Of a DNA stretch of 64,000 nt, positions 8,955 through 17,698 are shown piece by piece. The notes under the pieces are model-generated. The model worked only from the letters and a program-made list of their open reading frames with translations. It was not told the DNA's origin and did no database searches. The translations under genes were made by a program, and so were the position numbers. The stretch spans positions 62,001 through 126,000 of the forward strand of contig NZ_JACIEP010000003.1 in the NCBI RefSeq assembly GCF_014196915.1. Direction: 5' to 3'. This stretch comes from Dysgonomonas hofstadii (GTDB taxonomy: Bacteria; Bacteroidota; Bacteroidia; Bacteroidales; Dysgonomonadaceae). How positions within the stretch are numbered: position 1 is the first letter of the stretch; each line of letters begins with the position of its first letter.

Positions 8955-9707
8955 ATGCTTGCAAAAAGAATAATACCCTGCCTCGATGTAAAAGATGGCA
9001 GAACTGTAAAAGGAACCAACTTTGTAAATCTGCGTGAAGCCGGAGATCCGGTGGAACTTGGAGTAAAATATAGCGAACAGGGAGCCGATGAACTGGTCTT
9101 TCTCGACATTACTGCATCTCACGAAGAACGGAAAACTTTTACCGATCTTGTAAAGCGCATTGCGGCAAATATCAATATACCGTTTACTATTGGCGGAGGA
9201 ATAAATGAATTGTCGGACGTAGATCGCCTGTTGAATGCCGGAGCCGATAAGGTATCTGTTAATTCCACAGCCATAAGAAATCCTAAGATTATAGAAGAAA
9301 TTGCAAAAAATTACGGTTCACAGGTATGTGTATGCGCAATAGATGCTAACTTTGAGGGTGGAATATGGTCTTGCTATACAAGTGGCGGACGCAATAAGAC
9401 GGAAAAGGAACTGTTTTCGTGGGCAAAAGAAGCTGAAAACCTGGGTGCAGGCGAAATCCTGTTCACCAGTATGAACCACGACGGCGTGAAAACAGGCTAT
9501 GCGAACGAAGCTTTACGCCGATTATCCGAAACATTGGATATTCCGGTAATAGCCTCTGGTGGCGCTGGAAATATGCAACATTTCCGGGATGTATTTGTTG
9601 AGGGTAAAGCAGATGCTGCATTGGCTGCCAGTGTTTTTCATTTTGGAGAGATTGCTATAGAAGATTTGAAAGAGTATCTCAAGATTCAAAATATTATAGT
9701 GAGATGA
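8955..9707 (+). CDS. hisF: Imidazole glycerol phosphate synthase, cyclase subunit
   Basis: The 250-residue (beta/alpha)8 barrel carries the two catalytic aspartates at Asp11 ([10 protein letters not shown]) and Asp130 ([11 protein letters not shown]), the same numbering as the well-studied Thermotoga enzyme. It uses HisH-derived ammonia to convert PRFAR to IGP and AICAR. The phosphate-binding GGGI near 80 and ASGGAGN near 220 are intact. Its stop overlaps the next start (S41 peptidase) by 4 nt. Confidence 0.96.
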   Translation: MLAKRIIPCLDVKDGRTVKGTNFVNLREAGDPVELGVKYSEQGADELVFLDITASHEERKTFTDLVKRIAANINIPFTIGGGINELSDVDRLLNAGADKVSVNSTAIRNPKIIEEIAKNYGSQVCVCAIDANFEGGIWSCYTSGGRNKTEKELFSWAKEAENLGAGEILFTSMNHDGVKTGYANEALRRLSETLDIPVIASGGAGNMQHFRDVFVEGKADAALAASVFHFGEIAIEDLKEYLKIQNIIVR

Positions 9708-11311
9708 AAAGTAGATTTATACCTGTATTATTCTTGTTATTAGGGGTACTCTCTTCCAGGGCGCAGGTATTGTCACGGGATTCACTATATAATGAATTCC
9801 GGTATTTTGTAAAGTTGCTGGAAGAAACTCATCCTGATCCGTACAGCGAATATGGAGGAAAGGTATCATTTCATAAAAAAGCTTTTGAAACGGGGCAGAC
9901 ATTAAAATCAACTGACTATACACTGGAACAATATCAAGATGTACTTGCATCCTTTATCTCAGGACTTCATGACGGGCATACCAATGTAAATAATTCGTCT
10001 CAACTTGAGACAACACGCTATATTTCTCTTATGCTCAAAGCGATTCCGGAAGGTATGATTGTAAAAGGTCTACCAGAAAAAGATGTTAAATATCTGGGTA
10101 GCAGGGTTATTTCTATAAATGGAATCTCACTTGATTCGTTGTGTGCCGGAATGTCAGAAATATTACCCAATGAGAATAAGTATGGGGAATATATGAATCT
10201 GGAATACATAGTCTACAATCCTTCCCGTCTGATGCAACTGTTTTCTGGTTTGAAAAACAGTGAAAGTCTTGTGATGCAAATACAAACACCGGAGGGAGAA
10301 ATAAAAAATATAGTAATTCCGGTCACAGAAAATAAAGAATGGTATAAAGTAGATTTTGTTCAACTGCCGAAACAGAGTAGATTGTCGCATGATGAATATT
10401 TATATTACAATATGGCTGATGGAGGACAGACAATGTATCTACGAATGAAGTCCGTGATGGCGCGAGAGAATTTTCTAGCCATGCAACAACAGAAGTGGCC
10501 TTCGTTTGAAAATCAGCTAAAAGGTTTTTATCAATGGACAATACGCAAAGAAATGCCTGAAAATACAGATGAAGCTATACTTCAGTTGCCTTGCTTTGCT
10601 GAGGTTTTTCGTAATATGCTTTCTGAAATGAAAATGAATAATACCCCTAATCTCATTATCGACCTCAGGGGTAATGGTGGAGGGTGGACGCCGATTACAT
10701 TGCCGACATTATATATGATGTACGGAGATAAATATCTGAATACAGATATAGAAACCCATTACTACCGGATGTTTTCGCCTCTTTACATGAAGAAGCTTGG
10801 AACTACTTTAGAAGACTTTAACAGGAATAATAATTCAGATTACTTCTATGGAGATTACTCGTTCGGCAATTCTTCCGGTGAAGATTTGACACAAGAGGAA
10901 AAACGGGCGCAGTTCGTGAAAAACACTATTGGTAATGGTGGAGATTATATAGAAGATCTGAATGGAAAACCTGTATATACACCTGAAAAAGTTTATGTGC
11001 TGACTGATGTGGGTACATTTAGCGCGGCATTCCATTATGCATTTTACCTGTGGAAAATGGGGGCTGTCGTGGCTGGGGTTCCTTCCGCGCAAGCACCTAA
11101 CACATTTATGGAGACAACTGCGTTTGAGTTACCATATACAAAGACTAAAGGAAGCATTTCCAACAGCGCACAATACTTTTTGCCGTCAACGGATAAAAAA
11201 GCTAAGACATTCTGGCCCGATGTAATGCCTGAATACGAAGACTATAAAAAATATAATTTCGACCAGGATGCTGAACTATTGTGGCTCCTCGATCGTATTA
11301 ATAATAATTAG
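9704..11311 (+). CDS. Secreted S41-family peptidase-like protein
   Basis: The 535-residue protein has a signal peptide (cut near SSRAQ, residue 21), a helical N-terminal region, a possible PDZ-like segment ([14 protein letters not shown]) and a C-terminal S41 (Tsp/CtpA) domain. The hallmark [10 protein letters not shown] is near residues 320-330, and the nucleophile is probably Ser440 in [13 protein letters not shown]. Such proteins cleave the C-termini of periplasmic or surface proteins. A catalytic Lys at the usual spacing is not certain from reading alone. It overlaps hisF by 4 nt and directly abuts hisIE with no gap, an unusual place for a peptidase. Confidence 0.8.
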   Translation: MKSRFIPVLFLLLGVLSSRAQVLSRDSLYNEFRYFVKLLEETHPDPYSEYGGKVSFHKKAFETGQTLKSTDYTLEQYQDVLASFISGLHDGHTNVNNSSQLETTRYISLMLKAIPEGMIVKGLPEKDVKYLGSRVISINGISLDSLCAGMSEILPNENKYGEYMNLEYIVYNPSRLMQLFSGLKNSESLVMQIQTPEGEIKNIVIPVTENKEWYKVDFVQLPKQSRLSHDEYLYYNMADGGQTMYLRMKSVMARENFLAMQQQKWPSFENQLKGFYQWTIRKEMPENTDEAILQLPCFAEVFRNMLSEMKMNNTPNLIIDLRGNGGGWTPITLPTLYMMYGDKYLNTDIETHYYRMFSPLYMKKLGTTLEDFNRNNNSDYFYGDYSFGNSSGEDLTQEEKRAQFVKNTIGNGGDYIEDLNGKPVYTPEKVYVLTDVGTFSAAFHYAFYLWKMGAVVAGVPSAQAPNTFMETTAFELPYTKTKGSISNSAQYFLPSTDKKAKTFWPDVMPEYEDYKKYNFDQDAELLWLLDRINNN

Positions 11312-11914
11312 ATGGATATGAATCTCGATTTTGATAAAGTAAACGGCTTGATTCCTGCTATCATACAGGATAATGAGACAAACAAGGTTTTGATGCTTGG
11401 CTATATGAATGAAGAAGCCCTGCAAAAAACACAGAAAACAGGGCGGGTGACATTCTTTAGCCGCACTAAGCAACGCCTTTGGACAAAAGGAGAGGAAAGT
11501 GGAAATTTTCTGAATGTGGTGAGTATTAAGGACGACTGCGATCATGATACCCTGCTGATAAAGGTAAATCCTGTAGGGCCTGTGTGCCATACCGGAGCCG
11601 ATACCTGTTTTGACGAAGAGAATAAGGAAGATATTTTATTCTTAAAATATTTGCAACATTTCATTGAGAAACGTTATAAAGAGATGCCGGAAGGTTCTTA
11701 TACAACGTCTCTTTTCCAGTCGGGGATAAACCGCATGGCTCAAAAAGTGGGAGAAGAAGCGTTGGAGTCGGTTATCGAAGCTTGTAACGGTACAGATGAC
11801 CGTCTGATATATGAATCGGCCGATATGATGTACCATCTTATCGTTTTGTTAACATCGAAAGGATTAAGTATAGAAGATCTGGCAAGGGAATTACAGAAAC
11901 GTCATAAGAAGTAA
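11312..11914 (+). CDS. hisIE: Bifunctional PRA-cyclohydrolase / PRA-pyrophosphohydrolase
   Basis: The 200-residue fusion catalyses steps 2 and 3 of histidine synthesis. The N-terminal HisI half holds the metal-binding motifs DDCDHDT and VCHTGADTC (about residues 70-100). The C-terminal HisE half has the MazG-like helices with GEEALESVIEA and ESADMMYHLIVLL. The ATG at 11312 follows the S41 stop immediately; an alternative ATG lies two codons later. It is the last histidine gene here; hisG, hisD, hisC and hisB are not in the window. Confidence 0.95.
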   Translation: MDMNLDFDKVNGLIPAIIQDNETNKVLMLGYMNEEALQKTQKTGRVTFFSRTKQRLWTKGEESGNFLNVVSIKDDCDHDTLLIKVNPVGPVCHTGADTCFDEENKEDILFLKYLQHFIEKRYKEMPEGSYTTSLFQSGINRMAQKVGEEALESVIEACNGTDDRLIYESADMMYHLIVLLTSKGLSIEDLARELQKRHKK

Positions 11915-11918
11915 TATT

Positions 11919-12617
11919 ATGGACGAAGAAAAAGATGTAATCGTAAAATACGAAGGTGTCGATCTCGATCGTGACAGGAATACAATTTTGAGCGATATCA
12001 ATATTGCGATCAGGGAAGGTGAATTTATATACCTCATAGGTAAAGTCGGTTCAGGAAAAAGTACTTTTCTGAAAAGTCTTTATCACGAAATTCCTTTGGA
12101 AAAAGGTCATGGCCGTATTTTAGATTATGAATTGGAGAATCTGAAAAAAAAGCAAATACCATACTTGCGGAGGAAAGTCGGGATTGTCTTTCAGGATTTT
12201 CAGTTATTGACAGACCGGACTGCCGAAAAGAATCTGGAATTTGTATTACGGGCAACAGGCTGGAATAATAAAGACCTGATCTCTATTCGTATTAATGAGG
12301 TACTCACACAGGTAGGAATGCAGAATAAAGGATATAAAATGCCGCATGAATTGTCTGGTGGGGAACAGCAGCGTATTGTTATTGCGCGTGCTTTGCTGAA
12401 TTCTCCCGAAATAATCCTTGCGGATGAACCTACCGGAAACCTTGACCCTGAGACTGGCAATCAGATCGTGCAATTGTTGCATACAATTTCACAGGAAGGT
12501 ACAGCGGTGATCATGTCTACACATAACTATGCTGTGGTACAAAAATATCCGGGGCGTATAATCAAATGTGAAGACGGACATCTGAAAGATGTGAAACTGA
12601 ATAGTCATCATAACTAA
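11919..12617 (+). CDS. ftsE: FtsE-like ABC transporter ATP-binding protein
   Basis: The 232-residue ATPase has Walker A GKVGSGKST (41-49), a Q-loop near FQDFQLL, signature LSGGE (145-149), Walker B ILADEPTGNLD (about 166-176) and the switch His (MSTHNY). The best family fit is FtsE, which works with the membrane protein FtsX to control peptidoglycan hydrolases at division. No ftsX lies next to it, so the partner must be encoded elsewhere. Other MacB/LolD-type ATPases remain possible. The start is 4 nt after hisIE. Confidence 0.75.
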   Translation: MDEEKDVIVKYEGVDLDRDRNTILSDINIAIREGEFIYLIGKVGSGKSTFLKSLYHEIPLEKGHGRILDYELENLKKKQIPYLRRKVGIVFQDFQLLTDRTAEKNLEFVLRATGWNNKDLISIRINEVLTQVGMQNKGYKMPHELSGGEQQRIVIARALLNSPEIILADEPTGNLDPETGNQIVQLLHTISQEGTAVIMSTHNYAVVQKYPGRIIKCEDGHLKDVKLNSHHN

Positions 12618-12644
12618 ATCGGTGGAGTCAATTATGAATGCATT

Positions 12645-12665
12645 GTTAACTGTTAACTGTTAACT
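12645..12665. repeat. Three tandem copies of GTTAACT
   Basis: A 7-bp unit is repeated three times without interruption in the short gap between ftsE and the GNAT gene. It is probably simple-sequence slippage; it could vary in copy number between strains. Confidence 0.8.
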
Positions 12666-12679
12666 GAAAAGAGGGAGTT

Positions 12680-13210
12680 ATGGAAATTAGAAATTTGGAC
12701 TTAAAAAATAACCACGAGGTTTCATTTGTGGAGAATCTGTATATCGAGTCTTTTCCGTTGAGCGAGCGTCGCCCGGTGGAAACGATGTTCGACCTGTATA
12801 AAGAAAATTCTCCGTTTGTAATATCAGTTACTATCGAAGATGATAACCTGGTTGGTTTCCTTACCTACTGGGATCTGGATGATTTTATATTTGCAGAGCA
12901 TTTTGCGATATCGCCCGAATTCAGGAATGGAGGCTATGGACGTAAAGTAATGGAACTCTTCAAGACTAATATGGTAAAACCTATTGTTTTGGAGGTTGAA
13001 CTGCCAGCCACAATATTGTCAGAGCGCCGGATCGGTTTTTATCAGCGTTTGGGCTTTAAGTTGTGGGAAAATATACAGTATCAGCAACCTGCTTATTATG
13101 AGCATACCGGAGCTATACCAATGAAACTGATGTCGTATGGAGATATAGATGTTGAAAAAGAACTGGTAGAAATAAAAGGTAAAATATACAGTATTGTCTA
13201 CGAATGCTGA
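12680..13210 (+). CDS. GNAT family N-acetyltransferase
   Basis: This 176-residue protein has the GNAT fold: the beta-strand pair with VGFLTYWDLDDFIFAEHFAISPEFR, then the acetyl-CoA pyrophosphate loop NGGYGRKVME (about residues 96-105) and the late strand ERRIGFYQRLGFK. The substrate cannot be predicted. It follows a small gap with the GTTAACT repeats and is the last gene of the long + strand train. Confidence 0.8.
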   Translation: MEIRNLDLKNNHEVSFVENLYIESFPLSERRPVETMFDLYKENSPFVISVTIEDDNLVGFLTYWDLDDFIFAEHFAISPEFRNGGYGRKVMELFKTNMVKPIVLEVELPATILSERRIGFYQRLGFKLWENIQYQQPAYYEHTGAIPMKLMSYGDIDVEKELVEIKGKIYSIVYEC

Positions 13211-13330
13211 TAAAAAACATTCCATCTTTATCGTGTTTGATATTTTTTCGAAAAATATGTTTGTATATTCGTGAATACTTTTTTCCTTTGTTTGTAATTT
13301 AAAAACATTCTATATATTTAAGATCAAGTA

Positions 13331-15178
13331 ATGCAAAACACAGTAGAAATTAAGGACGTAAAGGACATAGTCATACGTTTTTCCGGCGATTCGGGAGATG
13401 GTATGCAGTTAACCGGAACCATCTTTTCCAATCTATCCGCTATTTTCGGGAATGAAATATCTACATTTCCCGATTATCCGGCTGAAATACGAGCTCCGCA
13501 AGGAACTTTATCCGGAGTTTCGGGATTTCAGGTACATCTGGGAAACCGTATTTATAATTCGGGAGATCAATCGGATGTATTAGTAGCAATGAATCCGGCG
13601 GCATTGAAAGTAAATGCCAAATACCTGAAGGAAGATTCAGTTATTATTGTCGATACCGATTCTTTTGAAAAAAGGGATCTGGAAAAAGCCTTATTTGCTA
13701 CCGAAAGCCCTTTTACCGAATTAGGACTTACTTCTCAGCAAATTATATCTGTACCCATCACTTCACTGACAAAAGAAAGCCTTGAGGGAATGGAACTGGA
13801 TATGAAATCGCGTATCCGCTGTAAGAATATGTTTGCGCTGGGACTTGTGTGCTGGTTATTCAACCGTCCTTTAGATGTTGCCAATAATATGCTTTCATCC
13901 AAATTTGCAAAGAAGCCTGTTTTGGTCGAAGCAAACCTAAAGGTATTGGCTGATGGGTATAACTACGGGCACAATACAGATATGTCCATAACATCATATA
14001 AGGTAGAAACCGTGAATGTGGACAAAGGTTTTTATCTGGAAGTAAATGGTAATACAGCAACAGCATACGGACTGATCGCAGCTTCGGAAAAAGCAGAGCG
14101 GCCTTTGTTTCTAGGCTCTTATCCGATCACTCCGGCAACTGATATATTGCATGAACTGGTTAAATTTAAACAACTGGGAGTAAAAGCCATCCAGGTGGAA
14201 GACGAAATCGCAGGTGTTTGTACTGCGATAGGCGCAAGCTTTGCCGGAAATCTGGCAGCTACATCTACATCCGGCCCCGGACTGGCTCTGAAAAGCGAGG
14301 CGATAGGCCTTGCCGTGATGGCCGAATTACCGCTTGTTGTTATAGATGTTCAGCGTGGTGGGCCTTCCACAGGATTGCCTACAAAAACAGAACAGACAGA
14401 CCTTCGTCAGGCTTTATACGGGAGGAACGGTGAAAGCCCTATCGTAGTGATGGCTGCCGCAACTCCTACCGATTGCTTCGATATGGCCTACTGGGCATCG
14501 AAAATTTCCCTTGAACATATTACGCCTGTCATATTACTTACCGATGGTTATATTGCCAACGGTGCATCGGCATGGCGTATACCTGATATGGATAAGTATC
14601 CGGCAATTGCACCACACGATCAGACTTTAGTTGATAGTAACGAATGGCGTAGTGCCCTGCGTGACGATACAACCTATGCACGTTATTGGGCTGCCGCGGG
14701 AACAGAAGGCTATACTCATCGCATAGGCGGCCTCGAAAAAGATTATGATACAGGCGCTATCTCTACCGATCCGGCAAATCACCAGAAAATGGTGGATACC
14801 CGCCGTATGAAAATAGAGAAGATATCTGAATATATCCCCCAACTGGAACTTGTAGGCGGTGAAGACGCCGAATTGCTGATTGTAGGCTGGGGTGGTACAT
14901 ACGGACATTTGCGTGAAGCTGTGGAAAGACTGAATGATATGGGACATAAAGTCGCATTGGCTCATTTCCGTTTTATCAATCCACTGCCTAAAAACACTTT
15001 GTCAGTATTGAGCAAATTCAAGAATATTGTTGTGGCAGAACAAAACAACGGCCAGTTTGCGGGTTACCTGATGGAGAAAATCCCGGGCTTGCAGGTCGAA
15101 TTATATAGCAGGGTAGAGGGACAACCGTTCTCTATATCCGACTTGGTAGAAACATTTAAAAATAAATTAGAAAAATAA
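13331..15178 (+). CDS. korA: 2-oxoacid:acceptor oxidoreductase, fused gamma-alpha subunit
   Basis: The 615-residue protein joins an N-terminal gamma domain (RFSGDSGDGMQLTG, residues 14-27) to the alpha part. The alpha part has a pyrimidine-binding domain from about 205 (LGSYPITPATDILHEL) and a C-terminal domain ending near 610. With KorB it oxidises a 2-oxoacid, most likely 2-oxoglutarate, to the acyl-CoA while reducing ferredoxin. This is the standard anaerobic replacement of the 2-oxoglutarate dehydrogenase complex in Bacteroidales. The beta subunit gene follows after 2 nt. No delta ferredoxin-like subunit gene is adjacent. Confidence 0.9.
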   Translation: MQNTVEIKDVKDIVIRFSGDSGDGMQLTGTIFSNLSAIFGNEISTFPDYPAEIRAPQGTLSGVSGFQVHLGNRIYNSGDQSDVLVAMNPAALKVNAKYLKEDSVIIVDTDSFEKRDLEKALFATESPFTELGLTSQQIISVPITSLTKESLEGMELDMKSRIRCKNMFALGLVCWLFNRPLDVANNMLSSKFAKKPVLVEANLKVLADGYNYGHNTDMSITSYKVETVNVDKGFYLEVNGNTATAYGLIAASEKAERPLFLGSYPITPATDILHELVKFKQLGVKAIQVEDEIAGVCTAIGASFAGNLAATSTSGPGLALKSEAIGLAVMAELPLVVIDVQRGGPSTGLPTKTEQTDLRQALYGRNGESPIVVMAAATPTDCFDMAYWASKISLEHITPVILLTDGYIANGASAWRIPDMDKYPAIAPHDQTLVDSNEWRSALRDDTTYARYWAAAGTEGYTHRIGGLEKDYDTGAISTDPANHQKMVDTRRMKIEKISEYIPQLELVGGEDAELLIVGWGGTYGHLREAVERLNDMGHKVALAHFRFINPLPKNTLSVLSKFKNIVVAEQNNGQFAGYLMEKIPGLQVELYSRVEGQPFSISDLVETFKNKLEK

Positions 15179-15180
15179 GC

Positions 15181-16215
15181 ATGATGGATATAAATTTGAA
15201 ACTAGCCCCATCTCATCAGGCTAAAGATTATAAGAGCGACCAGTATGTACGCTGGTGTCCGGGTTGCGGCGACCATGCCATACTTAATTGTCTACACAAA
15301 GCTATGGCCGAACTCGATATAGAGCCACATATGACGGCTGTCGTGTCGGGTATAGGATGTTCGTCCCGTTTGCCATATTATATGAATACTTATGGCTTCC
15401 ATTCTATTCATGGTCGTGGCGCGGCAATTGCTACGGGCGTAAAAACTGCTAACCCGGAATTATCGGTATGGTTGGCAACAGGCGATGGAGATAGCCTTGC
15501 TATCGGTGGTAACCATTTTATTCACGCTGTACGTCGTAATATAGATATCAATATTCTTTTGTTTAACAATAAGATATATGGCCTGACTAAAGGGCAATTC
15601 TCCCCGACTTCGGACAGGGGAGCTATTACCAAATCGTCACCATATGGTACAGTAGAAGATCCTTTCCATCCTATCGAACTGGCTTTAGGGGCAAGAGGAA
15701 CTTTCTTTGCACGTTGCGTTGATGTCGATCTGGCTAACACCACAGAGATTTTGGCTGTAGCTGCACGACATAAAGGTACTTCGGTTATCGAGGTGTTGCA
15801 GAATTGTGTGATATTTAATGATGCTATTCACAGCAACATAGTAGATAAAGCATGGCGTGCCGAACGTACAATTCTACTGAAACATGGAGAGAAGATGCTG
15901 TTCGGAACCAATAAGGACAAAGGCCTTGTTATGGACGGCTGGAATCTGAAAGCGGTGACAATAGGCCAGGAAGGATACACAATAGATGATGTATTGATAC
16001 ATGATGCCAAAACTCAGGACAATACATTGCATCTGAAGCTTGGTCTTATGACCATCGAAGATAACCTGCCTGTGGCTCTAGGTGTCATCCGTGACGTGGA
16101 AGCTCTTGCATACGATCAGTGTGTCGCAGATCAGATCTCGGAAGTTCAGGCTAAAAATCCTGTGAGAACTTTGCACGACTATCTGATGACAAAAGATGTC
16201 TGGGAAGTGAAATAA
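15181..16215 (+). CDS. korB: 2-oxoacid:ferredoxin oxidoreductase, beta subunit
   Basis: The 344-residue TPP-binding subunit shows VRWCPGCGDHAIL (near 20-32), the TPP/Mg loop ATGDGDSLAIGGNH (about 100-113) and NNKIYGLTKGQFSPTS. These match the beta subunit of 2-oxoglutarate:ferredoxin oxidoreductase, and its conserved cysteines fit the proximal iron-sulfur cluster of the family. It is co-transcribed with korA. Substrate choice between 2-oxoglutarate and other 2-oxoacids is inferred from family resemblance only. Confidence 0.9.
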   Translation: MMDINLKLAPSHQAKDYKSDQYVRWCPGCGDHAILNCLHKAMAELDIEPHMTAVVSGIGCSSRLPYYMNTYGFHSIHGRGAAIATGVKTANPELSVWLATGDGDSLAIGGNHFIHAVRRNIDINILLFNNKIYGLTKGQFSPTSDRGAITKSSPYGTVEDPFHPIELALGARGTFFARCVDVDLANTTEILAVAARHKGTSVIEVLQNCVIFNDAIHSNIVDKAWRAERTILLKHGEKMLFGTNKDKGLVMDGWNLKAVTIGQEGYTIDDVLIHDAKTQDNTLHLKLGLMTIEDNLPVALGVIRDVEALAYDQCVADQISEVQAKNPVRTLHDYLMTKDVWEVK

Positions 16216-16231
16216 AAAAGCTTATATACGT

Positions 16232-16256
16232 AATCACTCTTGTAAACAGAGTGATT
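16232..16256. terminator. Hairpin after korB
   Basis: Arms AATCACTCT (16232-16240) and its complement (16248-16256) with a 7-nt loop lie just after korB. No clean T-run follows, so it is a weak terminator or mRNA-stabilising hairpin. Confidence 0.5.
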
Positions 16257-16298
16257 GCAGTAAAAAGCATATTTTAGATGAAATAGCGGGCGCAAAAA

Positions 16299-16330
16299 TT
16301 TTGCAAAAAAGAAAAAACGCATTATCTTTG
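16299..16330 (+). promoter_or_regulatory. Textbook Bacteroidota promoter of the tRNA pair
   Basis: TTTTG at 16299-16303 is followed by exactly 19 bp and then TATCTTTG at 16323-16330, the consensus TTTG-N19-TAnnTTTG recognised by the primary sigma factor of this phylum. The tRNA-Gly starts 11 nt after it. Confidence 0.85.
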
Positions 16331-16341
16331 CGCTCACCAAT

Positions 16342-16414
<73 letters not shown>

Positions 16415-16452
16415 CAAATGTGACAGTGGTCACATTTTTTATTTAAAGGTAT

Positions 16453-16536
16453 GCGCACGTGGTGAAATTGGTAGACACGCTACTTTGAGGGGGTAGTTTC
16501 TGTAAGGATGTACGAGTTCGAGTCTCGTCGTGCGCA
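16453..16536 (+). tRNA. tRNA-Leu (anticodon GAG)
   Basis: The 84-nt class II tRNA has a perfect acceptor stem (GCGCACG with CGTGCGC), anticodon loop TTGAGGG (GAG) closed by CTACT/GGTAG, a short variable arm, T-arm ACGAG/CTCGT and discriminator A. CCA is not encoded. It follows the tRNA-Gly after 38 nt and probably shares its promoter. Confidence 0.96.
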
Positions 16537-16537
16537 C

Positions 16538-16569
16538 AAAGGTTTTCAAGAAATTGGAAGCCTTTTTTG
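16538..16569 (+). terminator. Terminator after the tRNA pair
   Basis: Imperfect arms at 16538-16547 and 16556-16565 (G-U pairs allowed) are followed by a T-run on the + strand. It ends the tRNA transcript. Confidence 0.7.
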
Positions 16570-16844
16570 TTTTAGGAATGTGGTCAATTTTGTGGTCAAA
16601 AAACATATAGAAAAAGATTACATTCTAAATACTCCTTCTTGTTTCTGTGTTGTAAATTTATAAAATAATTATTTCTGGCTTATCATGTTTCTTCCCTTTT
16701 CGAGATGGTTTTTTCTTTTCTGAGTAGCAACTAACAGGCTGGTCCTTCTGGAGTAGATATAACTTTTTTACATTCAATACAAATTTTATGATTGTGAACC
16801 ATTTTATATTTAAAATATATTTACATTTGCTTTTAAAATAGAAT
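16570..16844. other. Gene-free stretch after tRNA-Leu, possible integration scar
   Basis: No gene is visible. The stretch starts with the 8-mer GTGGTCAA twice (16580-16587 and 16592-16599, 12-bp period) just 3' of the tRNA-Leu, a usual attachment site for tyrosine recombinase elements. The rest is AT-rich filler up to the accessory gene at 16845. No second copy of the tRNA 3' end was found in the window. Confidence 0.4.
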
Positions 16845-17690
16845 ATGAAAAGAGATTTAAGAAGAATATTTGATAAAAGTTTTAAAGTCTGTTGCCTTGT
16901 TGTAACTCTGATTGTTGGAGTTATTAGTTTGTTAGATGTTGCAGGGTATCAAACATCTCTATTCAATATCTGCCTTTTTATAGGAATTCCGGTAGTTCTT
17001 GTTTTTATTTATTTTTTTATTAAAGATTCAAGCATAAATGATACTATCTATGATCCTGAATTATTAGATGAGAATTCCGGATTCTCTATTTCATATGACA
17101 CTAAAGATGATTGTCGGTTTTTAAATCAAAATACACAAAGGGTATTTGGTAGCGATTTCATTGATGATGCGGTCGCTGAATCATGGAGACGTGTTAATCC
17201 AAAAGGGTTTTTATGTCTAAAAGACTCATCGAAAAATATTTGGGCAGGATTGACCTTATTATCTATTGAGCCAAAGTGTTTTAAGTTTTTTAAAGATGGT
17301 ATAATAAAAGAATCTGATATAGACTATGAGAGTTTAAACAGTTTTGAGGAATCTTTTGATTTTAATGATTTATATATTACATTAATAATAGTAATAAAAG
17401 CCCCTTATGTGAGGAAAAGACATGCTTTACCAATCATGATATGGGGATTCTTTGAGTATTTAAAGAAAAACTATTATTCTGAAAATGGAAAGAAATACAC
17501 ATTATATGCATTGCCTATTAATCAAGACAGTGAGAATTTGTTGATCAACTTCGGTTTTACTGTTTATCCTAATTTACAAAGAAAAGATAAACATCGATTA
17601 TATTATTTAGAATTAACGTCCGAAAACCTTGAACGTGCATCATCCCGTGTGCCAGACTATTCTAAAAAATGTAAACTTGATATCGATTAA
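16845..17690 (+). CDS. Membrane-anchored protein with acetyltransferase-like domain, accessory
   Basis: The family of this 281-residue protein is not recognised with certainty. Two hydrophobic helices at about 14-33 and 38-58 anchor it. The soluble part reads like a degenerate GNAT fold: WAGLTLLSIEP, then LYITLIIVIKAPYVRKRHALPIMIWGFF (the acetyl-CoA region, without a clear Q/RxxGxG/A), then SENLLINFGFTVYPN. Its base composition is visibly more AT-rich than the surrounding backbone genes. It sits directly downstream of a tRNA-Leu and convergent with the efflux operon, so it was probably acquired by integration at the tRNA. No partner gene is present. Confidence 0.55.
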   Translation: MKRDLRRIFDKSFKVCCLVVTLIVGVISLLDVAGYQTSLFNICLFIGIPVVLVFIYFFIKDSSINDTIYDPELLDENSGFSISYDTKDDCRFLNQNTQRVFGSDFIDDAVAESWRRVNPKGFLCLKDSSKNIWAGLTLLSIEPKCFKFFKDGIIKESDIDYESLNSFEESFDFNDLYITLIIVIKAPYVRKRHALPIMIWGFFEYLKKNYYSENGKKYTLYALPINQDSENLLINFGFTVYPNLQRKDKHRLYYLELTSENLERASSRVPDYSKKCKLDID

Positions 17691-17698
17691 AAACCACC

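Noticed and set aside
8652-9122. A - strand frame of 156 codons across the secreted hypothetical gene and hisF
   Set aside because: It is antisense to hisF, whose catalytic residues are all present, and its own sequence shows no domain.
13291-13320. A promoter TTTG-N18-TATATTTA for korA
   Set aside because: The -7 has a mismatch at the important last G and the implied start site would leave a leader of only about 5 nt, so it is not strong enough to list.
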